Shown: piece after piece, positions 52,001-59,600 of the stretch
Position numbering within the stretch: the stretch's first letter is position 1
Layout: each line of letters begins with the position of its first letter
Assembly (NCBI RefSeq): GCF_900129195.1
Contig: NZ_FQUY01000016.1
Location: forward strand, 1-64,000
Origin: Desulforamulus putei DSM 12395
Lineage (GTDB): Bacteria > Bacillota > Desulfotomaculia > Desulfotomaculales > Desulfotomaculaceae
Direction of reading: 5' to 3'
Length of the DNA stretch: 64,000 bases
Translations under genes and position numbers: made by a program
The notes under the pieces: model-generated
What the model was told of the DNA's origin: nothing
The model's database searches: none
What the model saw: only the letters and a program-made list of their open reading frames with translations

Positions 52001-53381
52001 TGGAGCAGCCCTCCTCTTCTTGTAGGTATTTTCTCAATACATGCCAGGCTTTCGGGACATTATCTCCGGCTGTTTTTAGTGCTGATTCCAACCAGTCATC
52101 ACTGTGGCTTTGCTCGCAGGACTCTTCCTCAAGGTATCTTTTGATTGTGTGCCATGCTTTAGGCACATTCAGATCTGTTTCTACAGAAGGTTTTACCCAG
52201 TCCTCATAGGGCTTATTAGGGCCTAGGAAAGTTGCAGGGTGTTTGATGTATTTGGGTTCGGTCCCGTGTGTCAAGCAGTATTGCCGGTAGTTTCGGGCAG
52301 CCAGTATCAGATCCCCGGGGTTAACGCCTTCTTTTAATCTGGCTTGAAAGGCTTTAAATGCTTTCCGTTTTTCGATTTTACGGGGATATTCGGCATAGAA
52401 TTTTTCAAATTCTTGGGTATATGTGTCGTTAACCGGGTTATTATCCTTTCTGATCTCTTCGGGTTTATTGATATGGGCAGGAATGTCTTGCGGCATATCT
52501 GTTTTTTCTGGCGTCAGTTTGGCAATAACAGCTTCTTCCTGTACGGTATTAATAATCGCCTTTAAAAGGCCGAAGTAGCTGTGTTTAATGTTACCCTGTT
52601 CTTGTTGCTGATTGGTCCTGCGGATTGCTTCAAAAACTTGTTCCGGTGTGGCTCCGGTTTCTGCGCATAACTGGTCAATGATAACTTGTTCCGGGTCGCT
52701 ATCGGCTACCTCCAGTTGTTTGTCTTGAGCAATCTCTGCGCAATTTTGGTGCGACATATTATATCTATCTATCCATCTATCATATATGGGTATTGTTATC
52801 TGGGTATTGTTAGAGTCAACTGGCTTTACTACGTCGTCAAATGGCTTTACCACGTGGTAAAGCTGTTTTACCACCCCCCCGCCTGTTTCAGGTGGGTTTT
52901 CGGTAATATTTTTTACCGGTAGTAAAGCAGTTTTACTACCCCCCATTTCTAAACCTGTTTGTTTTTTTACCGGTGGTAAAGTAGCTTTACCACCCCCTTC
53001 TTCCTCTGGTTCAGTCTTTACCGGTGGTAAAACTGTTTTACTACCATCATCTGTTTTTGGAGGGTCCAATAGGGCATAGACAGTGCTTTCATGTTCCTGG
53101 TTAGGTCTGATGCGGATTGTTTTTTGTATCCAGCCTTTTTCTTCCAGTTCGTTTATTGCTTTTATTACGGTTGGCTTGCTTATTCCGCAGCATTTGGCAA
53201 TGTAGTTTAGTGACGGCCATGATTGACGATCTCCGTTGGCACAACGAGCTAAAAATAACCTCACAAGTTTTGCTTTGTCTGAAAGGTCAGAGGAAAACAC
53301 ATCGTTATAATCCCAAAACCAGTTTTTACGGCGGTTGTCGTTTAAGTAGATTTTGGGTTCTGTAATTTGAACATCGGGCAT
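51993..53381 (-). CDS. Replication initiator (HTH/DnaD-type)
   Basis: 462 aa from ATG 53381 (GGAGGG 6 nt upstream). An N-terminal winged helix (LVRLFLARCANGDRQSWPSL, then CCGISKPTVIKAINELEEKG) leads to a Pro/Gly/Lys-rich linker of repeated K-T/A-x-L-P-V-K units (about 115-195). DnaD-like helices follow (EQVIIDQLCAETGATPEQVF; TQEFEKFYAEYPRKIEKRKA), and a twice-repeated VPKAWHxxxKYLxEEE tail ends the protein. The linker DNA contains iterons, so the origin probably lies inside the gene, as in several theta plasmids. Initiator role inferred from layout. Confidence 0.72.
   Translation of the reverse strand: MPDVQITEPKIYLNDNRRKNWFWDYNDVFSSDLSDKAKLVRLFLARCANGDRQSWPSLNYIAKCCGISKPTVIKAINELEEKGWIQKTIRIRPNQEHESTVYALLDPPKTDDGSKTVLPPVKTEPEEEGGGKATLPPVKKQTGLEMGGSKTALLPVKNITENPPETGGGVVKQLYHVVKPFDDVVKPVDSNNTQITIPIYDRWIDRYNMSHQNCAEIAQDKQLEVADSDPEQVIIDQLCAETGATPEQVFEAIRRTNQQQEQGNIKHSYFGLLKAIINTVQEEAVIAKLTPEKTDMPQDIPAHINKPEEIRKDNNPVNDTYTQEFEKFYAEYPRKIEKRKAFKAFQARLKEGVNPGDLILAARNYRQYCLTHGTEPKYIKHPATFLGPNKPYEDWVKPSVETDLNVPKAWHTIKRYLEEESCEQSHSDDWLESALKTAGDNVPKAWHVLRKYLQEEEGCSID
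52843..53050. repeat. Iterons within the initiator gene (candidate origin)
   Basis: Four units beginning near 52846, 52912, 52968 and 53019, ideal form TTTACCGGTGGTAAAG followed by three bases and CTTTACCACCCC. Each is two TTTACC-type boxes facing each other. A weaker piece lies at 52825. In protein they give the K-T-x-L-P-V-K linker. Iterons inside rep genes mark origins in RepA_N-type plasmids. Confidence 0.65.
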
Positions 53382-53534
53382 TTTTATCCCTCCATAATTT
53401 TCTTCTTTAAAAAAGAAAAGCTCGGCATAAATACCGAACCTAACAATAGTAGCTTTTGGGCCGTATCTAGGGGTAGGGGTGCTGGTGGTTAACACATGGG
53501 AAAATATATTAATTACAAATATTTACAGCTTACG

Positions 53535-53563
53535 TTGACACGGCTTATTTTGGTAGCTATACT
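53535..53563 (+). promoter_or_regulatory. Promoter of the HEPN/MNT pair
   Basis: TTGACA (53535-53540), 17-bp spacer, TATACT (53558-53563), close to consensus. Start near 53570; the HEPN start codon is at 53601. Confidence 0.85.
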
Positions 53564-53600
53564 GATATAAACAGTGCATAGAGGCTGGGGAGGGGTGACA

Positions 53601-53987
53601 TTGAAAAAGCAAACAGAATATTGGGTTGCAGAATCAGAGGAAGATATTCTCACAGCTAAGATATTATTAAGGTCTGGAAGATTGCTGGAAAGTGCTTTTT
53701 TCTGCCACCTTGCCTTAGAAAAAATGTTAAAAGCATTTATAGTTGAAAGACAAGACGAAATACCTCCCAAAAGCCATAATCTTTTGGTATTAGCTAAAAA
53801 GTCAGGAATACACAAACAGATGGATGAAGAAACCATAGACTTACTCGCCGAAGTACAGCCATTCAATATCGAAGGCAGGTATCCTGAAACAAGAGAGAAG
53901 CTGCTAAGAAACACTCCGACAGCAAGATTTGCAGATATTGTGAGCAAAACGGAGGAAAAGATAAAATGGTTCAAACAAATGCTGTAA
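53601..53987 (+). CDS. HEPN domain protein (toxin of HEPN/MNT pair)
   Basis: 128 aa from TTG 53601 (GGGGAGGGG about 5-8 nt upstream). Four-helix HEPN fold: YWVAESEEDILTAKILLRSG, FFCHLALEKMLKAFIVERQD and PPKSHNLLVLAKKSGIHKQM. HEPN proteins of this class are RNases restrained by the partner MNT. The catalytic R-x(4-6)-H is not obvious beyond R/H around KSHNL, so activity is uncertain. It overlaps the MNT gene by 22 nt. Confidence 0.85.
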   Translation: MKKQTEYWVAESEEDILTAKILLRSGRLLESAFFCHLALEKMLKAFIVERQDEIPPKSHNLLVLAKKSGIHKQMDEETIDLLAEVQPFNIEGRYPETREKLLRNTPTARFADIVSKTEEKIKWFKQML

Positions 53988-54298
53988 AGGAAAATATCAA
54001 TAAATTAATTAATGATCTACAGAAAAAAAATATTCGTGTAAGCTATATCGTTTTATACGGTTCTCATGCTAAAGGAAGGGCAGGAAAAGACAGTGACATA
54101 GACATTGCTGTTATATCTCCTGATTTTGGCCAAAACCCTTTAAACGATAGCAAAGTTGTTTATAAGTCAATTTTTAATCTTGATATAGAGCCAAACTTTG
54201 ATGTCAAAACATTCTCCCTGGAAGAATTTGAGAAAAACAACCATTATTTTGTGAAAGAAATAAAGCGTACTGGTAAAAAAATATATCCTTCAGTGTAA
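53966..54298 (+). CDS. MNT nucleotidyltransferase (antitoxin of HEPN/MNT pair)
   Basis: 110 aa. YIVLYGSHAKGRAGKDSDID (about 28-47) gives the GSxxxG and D-x-D signature of minimal nucleotidyltransferases, with a third acidic residue later. Known MNT partners AMPylate or otherwise silence HEPN RNases. Translated from within the end of the HEPN gene. This plus-strand pair lies between the initiator and the partition locus and may stabilise the element. Confidence 0.88.
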   Translation: MVQTNAVKENINKLINDLQKKNIRVSYIVLYGSHAKGRAGKDSDIDIAVISPDFGQNPLNDSKVVYKSIFNLDIEPNFDVKTFSLEEFEKNNHYFVKEIKRTGKKIYPSV

Positions 54299-54300
54299 AA

Positions 54301-54326
54301 TACCGCCTATCCCGGCGGTTTTTCTT
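54301..54326 (+). terminator. Terminator of the HEPN/MNT operon
   Basis: ACCGCC/GGCGGT stem (54302-54307 with 54314-54319) then TTTTTCTT. Also lies at the end of the convergent ParR-like gene. Confidence 0.8.
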
Positions 54327-54336
54327 CTGGCAGATG

Positions 54337-54654
54337 TTAAAAATCTGCCAGAGCCTTAGGGTTTTTTACCGCTGGCTTTGGTTTTTCAATGAGTGGTTCT
54401 TCTTTTTTTGGTTCTTTAACTGGCTTGTCATTAATTGAGATACCACTTGCCAGTAAACTTAAAACTTGATCTATTTTATTCTCTAATCTTTGGATAGCCT
54501 CCCCTGGATCCGGGGTGCGTTTCATGTTTCCCAGGGCTATTGAAACTACCTTCTCCAACCACTCCTGACGTTCTCCTACTGGCACTTCTATAAAGAAAGG
54601 ATGGTCTTCCGGCAGCCGGAATTCCACCCTTCGTCCAAGGCGTTTTTTTACCAT
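54337..54654 (-). CDS. ParR-like partition adaptor
   Basis: 105 aa from ATG 54654 (AGGAGGTGTGGGG upstream). A small basic N-terminus (KKRLGRRVEFRLPEDHPFFI) with ribbon-helix-helix character and a Lys/Pro/Glu-rich tail (NDKPVKEPKKEEPLIEKPKP). It shows no clear sequence family, but its place after parM, separated only by iterons, is that of ParR/AlfB-type adaptors that bind the iterons and the filament. A longer upstream frame runs through the iterons and is ignored. Confidence 0.6.
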   Translation of the reverse strand: MVKKRLGRRVEFRLPEDHPFFIEVPVGERQEWLEKVVSIALGNMKRTPDPGEAIQRLENKIDQVLSLLASGISINDKPVKEPKKEEPLIEKPKPAVKNPKALADF

Positions 54655-54677
54655 CCCCACACCTCCTGGCTTATCAA

Positions 54678-54946
54678 TTCCGGACACTTTCCGGAAAAAA
54701 AATGTCTGTCCGGGCAATGTCCGGACAGTTTTAAATACTATATCCGGACACTTTCCGGAAAAATCATTCATTCCCGGACGATGTCCGGACATTATTTTAA
54801 AATTATCCGGACATTATCCGGATCTTTTATCCGGGTTGTGTCCGGACAATTTTATACTGATCAGGGAAAGTTATCCGGAATCTGTCCGGACAAACATCTT
54901 AATGCCTGGATGATATCTGAATGATATCCGGACAATATCCGGTCAT
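54678..54946. repeat. Iteron cluster 2 (candidate parC centromere)
   Basis: Eight units near 54678, 54706, 54741, 54772, 54804, 54828, 54871 and 54925, each two TCCGGA-type boxes about 10-11 bp apart (for example ATCCGGACACTTTCCGGAA). They fill the gap between parM and the ParR-like gene. The unit equals that of cluster 1 at the integrase. Confidence 0.9.
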
Positions 54947-54959
54947 TAATTACTCGTAA

Positions 54960-55910
54960 TTACTCACTCATGGCCAGCTGCAGATAGGCCCTTGCGTTGG
55001 CAGTCTGGGGATTATCAATAACCACCGCCCCGGGAATCATTTCTTTAATAGGTAGGGACTCGGCACCGCCTCCATGAAGGTAAAAGCCGGCCGTAAAATC
55101 TGCAACTTCCCCCAGACGCTTCATAGCGTCATCAACAATGTTTCTGGCAATCTCTTCTTTGGCTTTTAGAACTTCCATGGTCATGTCAATTTTTTTGAGT
55201 TTATATACGGCAGTACCTTCTTCTGCAATTATCCTGGCTTGTTCAGCGGAAACAGGAGCTCCGGTTTTGGATTGGAATTCTTTTTGAACAGCTTCAATTA
55301 CTTTAGAATAACCATATTCTAAGCTGAAGCATTTACTAGGAATTGGCTCAATTTCACCGTTTTTAAATTTAACCGTACTCACATCAGTGGTATGTTCACC
55401 GATGTCAAAGGAAATCAGTGTTCCGTTGGGCAGTTCCGGAATCAGATAGAAAGCAACAATACCTTGACGGAATACCCGCACGTTATTAAATGAGATTCTT
55501 TTAGGTTTGCCGCCGTCAACACTTACGTCACCATACAGGCGTTCTAAATGGGTTTTCAGTGTTGCCTTCTGATCTGCATATCCGATGGGAACTCCAACCA
55601 CCAGGATGTCTCCACTTTCATACTCCAATTTTCTGGCCGCAGCCAGCATCAATATATCGTGGGAAGGGTGCAGATGCTTGTCTTTTTCAGTGGTAAATCC
55701 TATCCCAGTTTCTTCAAGAGCCTTTTGACCGTAAAAATACATTTCCGGTTCACCGCCGGGCTTGGTTATTGATACCACCCCGTCCATCCCTTCTGACATA
55801 GGATGTTTTACATAGGGTGCTAGAGCCGTGGGAAATTTAATTTCCAAACCTTCGGAATTTACCCCTTTAATTTCCCTGTAACCAAAATCAATAGATACTA
55901 CTTTTGACAT
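54960..55910 (-). CDS. parM: ParM/StbA-family actin-like ATPase
   Basis: 316 aa. Actin fold landmarks: phosphate-1 VVSIDFGYREIKG (4-16), phosphate-2 ISFDIGEHTTDVSTV (about 164-178) and adenosine loop YLHGGGAESL (about 273-282). ParM polymers push plasmid copies apart. AGGAGG lies 8 nt before ATG. Operon order HD-GYP - parM - iterons - parR-like. Presence on a chromosome-borne element suggests a plasmid or circular phase. Confidence 0.9.
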   Translation of the reverse strand: MSKVVSIDFGYREIKGVNSEGLEIKFPTALAPYVKHPMSEGMDGVVSITKPGGEPEMYFYGQKALEETGIGFTTEKDKHLHPSHDILMLAAARKLEYESGDILVVGVPIGYADQKATLKTHLERLYGDVSVDGGKPKRISFNNVRVFRQGIVAFYLIPELPNGTLISFDIGEHTTDVSTVKFKNGEIEPIPSKCFSLEYGYSKVIEAVQKEFQSKTGAPVSAEQARIIAEEGTAVYKLKKIDMTMEVLKAKEEIARNIVDDAMKRLGEVADFTAGFYLHGGGAESLPIKEMIPGAVVIDNPQTANARAYLQLAMSE

Positions 55911-55929
55911 TTGTTTTACCTCCTGATCA

Positions 55930-56535
55930 TTAAATCATTAAAAGTATTCCAGCAGCAGCCTTTTCGTCATTTTTTACATCTTGGCCGATCTGTACCGCCT
56001 TCGCCAGCGCCTCAACCACCTGCTCCGGCGCAAACCTGGCTACCTCCGCCAGGGCTACTTCCGGAGTGAAGGCTTTCACCGTGCGATAGTCCCTTTTGGC
56101 CACCATGGCTGTATACACGTCACAAGCCGCCAGCACCAGGGAATCAAGGGGCGGGTCGTATATGCCATACGGATAGCCCCGGCCGCCGGGCCTTTCGTGG
56201 TGTTGTACTACCAACTGCAAAATATCCTCAGGCACGTCCGGCCAGCTTTTCAGAATAAGCGTTTCGCTGACCAACGGATGAGTTTGTATAATATCCCACT
56301 CGTGCGGCAGAATAGGTGCCTTAAAAAACAGCTCCCTTGGCCAGGTGGTTTTGCCTAAATCATGTAAAAATGCGGCCATACCTAGATGTGTTACCTTTTC
56401 ACTGTCAAACCCTAACGCAATAGCCGTTTTGAGGGCTAATTCCATGGTTTGTACAGCGTGTTGATGTAGCACGGGTATCGGCTTCATCAGTTTTTCAGCC
56501 CAATACAGGTCTTTTGTTATCACCAGGGTTAACAC
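55930..56535 (-). CDS. HD-GYP-type phosphohydrolase
   Basis: 201 aa. H-...-HD pair in LHQHAVQTMELALK and MAAFLHDLGKTTWP (HD at about 65-66), then TQTHPLVSE-like and VQHHERPGGRGYPYG, the HH-E-x-x-G-x-GYP motif. Such domains hydrolyse cyclic di-GMP or related dinucleotides. It has no receiver or sensor domain. GTG 56535 with weak SD; ATG 56487 is an alternative. Located 19 nt before parM. Confidence 0.85.
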   Translation of the reverse strand: MLTLVITKDLYWAEKLMKPIPVLHQHAVQTMELALKTAIALGFDSEKVTHLGMAAFLHDLGKTTWPRELFFKAPILPHEWDIIQTHPLVSETLILKSWPDVPEDILQLVVQHHERPGGRGYPYGIYDPPLDSLVLAACDVYTAMVAKRDYRTVKAFTPEVALAEVARFAPEQVVEALAKAVQIGQDVKNDEKAAAGILLMI

Positions 56536-56563
56536 CGCCTTTGATTGAGATTTTGTGTTCTAT

Positions 56564-56595
56564 AAAAAAAAGAACCCCACCGTTTAGGTGAGGTA
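56564..56595 (-). terminator. Terminator of the surface-protein gene
   Basis: Minus strand CCTCACC/GGTGGGG (with one G-U pair that exists only on this strand) and tail TTCTTTTTTTT. Confidence 0.85.
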
Positions 56596-56659
56596 GGAGA
56601 AGTTAGTGTAATTTTTGGGTTACAATAATTGTGCGGTCTAAGATATGTCTTATAAGTGA

Positions 56660-59600
56660 TTATTTTACTGTAAACCATTTAGTCTCTAAAGAATTAACAT
56701 CAATCTCCGCTGAAAGCTGCTTTATTGATTCAGTGATACGGTATACAGCAATGTCTGTATTTTCGTAGCGAAGAACTATAGTACTTTCCATATCACTAAG
56801 TTGTTTAAGCAGATTCCTTCTAAACTGAAGAATTATCTTACTGTCGGTACTTTTGATATGACGAGTAAGGTTAATATTAACAACTGACTGGGCTTGGATT
56901 TTTTGTTTCTCAATAGGTTTACCTTTAGTTTTAATAAAGACGTTGTACTTTCTGCGCGCGGGCAGGAGGATAAGGTAAATAGCTCCTATTCCGCCGCCGG
57001 CGACGGAAACTGTTGCTGCGGCTGTTGTAACAATCATTTCAATTTTTTCAATTGGCTTAGGCAGTTCTTTAACCACGGCAGGCTTTAGCAGTGCCAGTTT
57101 TTCTTCTAAAATAACAAAGTCTACCCGTTCACCTGTAGCCTGGGCTTTAACCTGTACCTTAACATTACTAACATCCTTCTTTTTACTAAAAGCAGATTCG
57201 ATAAGGTTCATGCCCGGACGAACTATTATCTTGGCTACAGCTAATTCAATGAGTCGGTCTTTATCACGTATGAAGAGATGGTGTTCGCCAGGCTCTACGT
57301 TATCAAATCTGTAGTAACCATTTTTGTCCGTGTAGGTTATCCGGATAATTGAGTGTAACTCTACCATGAGGCCTGCCAAGGGGTTTCCGGCTACATCAAC
57401 TACCCTTCCGTAAATCGTGCCCATTTGGTTGCTATTATTTGAGGGTATAACGGGCTGTGATTCGGGTTGAACGACCGGAACAGGTTCAGGTTGTGGTACT
57501 GGTTCAAGTTTCGGCTCCGTATCTGGTAATGGCTCTGGTATAGGCATCGGTTCTGGGATTGGCTCTGGAATGGGTTCAGGTATCGGCTCCGGTTCTGGAG
57601 GTACGCCTCCACCGCCACCAGCTGCCGGGGGAGATGCCACTGCCTTTATCTGTATTCCATGCAGTGCAATTTGTGCAGAGTGACTAGCTGAAATAATAAC
57701 ATCTCCGACAGATATACCGGTAACCAGGCCGTTAGTAACGTTGGCCTTGGTTGTGTCTGTTACATTCCAAACTGCCGTTTTGGTAACGTCTTCGGTGTGC
57801 CCATCGGAATATGTCAGAGTCGCGGTATACTGCAGGGTGCTTCCAATGTTGATTTCAGAAACCGGAGGCGAAATAGAAAGTCCTACACCAACCGCCTGCC
57901 CTACCACAAGAGACAATACAACTGATTGACTTTGGTAAGTAATCGTAATATTAGCAATCCCTTCGTTTAATGCCGTGACAATACCTCCGCCATCTGCAGT
58001 GGCCACTGCTAAATTGTCTGATGCATAAGTTGCGGAACTTGTTACATTAATCGCACTCCCGCCGGTGTAATGGGCAACTACGCTTAACTGTTGGGTGAGC
58101 CCCTTGGGTATGTTTAAGGGGTCAGGGGTTACTGTTAAGTGAGACAGCGTGGAAATATCTGCTGGTCCAATAGTTATATCTACAAACTTAATAACCCCAC
58201 CTGTTGCATCGCAAAGAGCAACCCCCAAATGATCGCCTGCGCTGACAGGAATACTGATCGGGGGTGTAAATACTGTACCGCCAAAAGTTTCTCCCACCGC
58301 TGGCGGAGGCAGGAACGGCGCCTGCTGCAATTTATATTCATAATAGGTACCTGACGGTGCGGCCGGAACTTCAATTTTGGTTGTTCCCGGATCTTGCCCA
58401 GGACCTAATGTTACATCTGACAGATTGGGAGCTGCAATGCTGCCGTAGACACTTGCTACCACTGTTTCTATACCGTCAAGGTTTCTGGCTTTGACCCAGA
58501 GGTTATAGGATTGGGCAGAAGTAAGGCCTGTAAAGTCAAACCTGGTATCAGTAATCCAACCAGATTCTTGTCCGGTTTCGGTACATCCCGCAAAATATTC
58601 TGTCCAGCCAGGGTTGCCGTTAGCTTCCCAAGTAAGAGTGAGTCCGCCAGGTCTGATGTTTGTAATTTGCAGGTTAGCAGGTTCGTTGGCATATGTGACT
58701 GATGCCTGCTCCGGTCCGGCTGATGTTCCTACGGGATTGATGGCGTCAATACGGTATCTGTACTGGGTGTTCGGGGTTAATCCGGTATCGTTGTAATTTA
58801 GTTGATTGGTTTCAGAAATTTCAGTTCCATCCCGTATGACTTTATATTTTTCAGCGCCGGCCGAGGTTGACCATTCCACTTTGATTTCACTACTGGAAAG
58901 AGGGGTCAAAGTGGGGGCCTGGGGTGCCTCCGGTACTGCTATTTCAAAGGTGCAGGTTGAGGTTGTTGAGTTCCCTGCATTGTCCTCAGCAACAACGGTT
59001 ATCACATATTGTCCTGCCTCTGTTATAGGCTCACCGTTGTTCCAACTGTACCATTGACCGTCCCTGGTTACAGTAACCGTTTCGGCAGCCTTGCCGCTGA
59101 TGGAGTAGGTAATATTATAACTAGGTGTAATTGGTTGAGTGTAATATTTATTCCCGTCAATTACGCCGCTGAATGTAATAACGGGAACCTCCTTGTCAAT
59201 GTACGCTGTTCCCGTAACTATGTTGCTTTGGTTTCCGGCTTTATCTACGGTTTTAGCTGCAATAACATGTTGGCCGGTGTTCGTTAAGGTTATGGACAGG
59301 TCTGCGCCGCTTAGATGAGACTGTACTGTACTACCGCCGTCGGTGGAATACTCTAAACGGTCAACCCCACTTAACCCGTCAGTAATACCGGTAATTGTCA
59401 CTGTAACGTCCATGTTGGTCCAGCCAGGCGGTACTATGGTTATGATTGGATCCGGCGGCGCCGTTAAGTCCACCACGATATTACCCGTAAAGATTGTCGC
59501 TGCTGGAGTACAAATAGCATCATTGGCAGTTATTGTGATGCCTGTGTAAGTTCCCTCTGGAATACCGTCAGCTGCAACGTCCCAAGTTAAAGTCCAGTTA

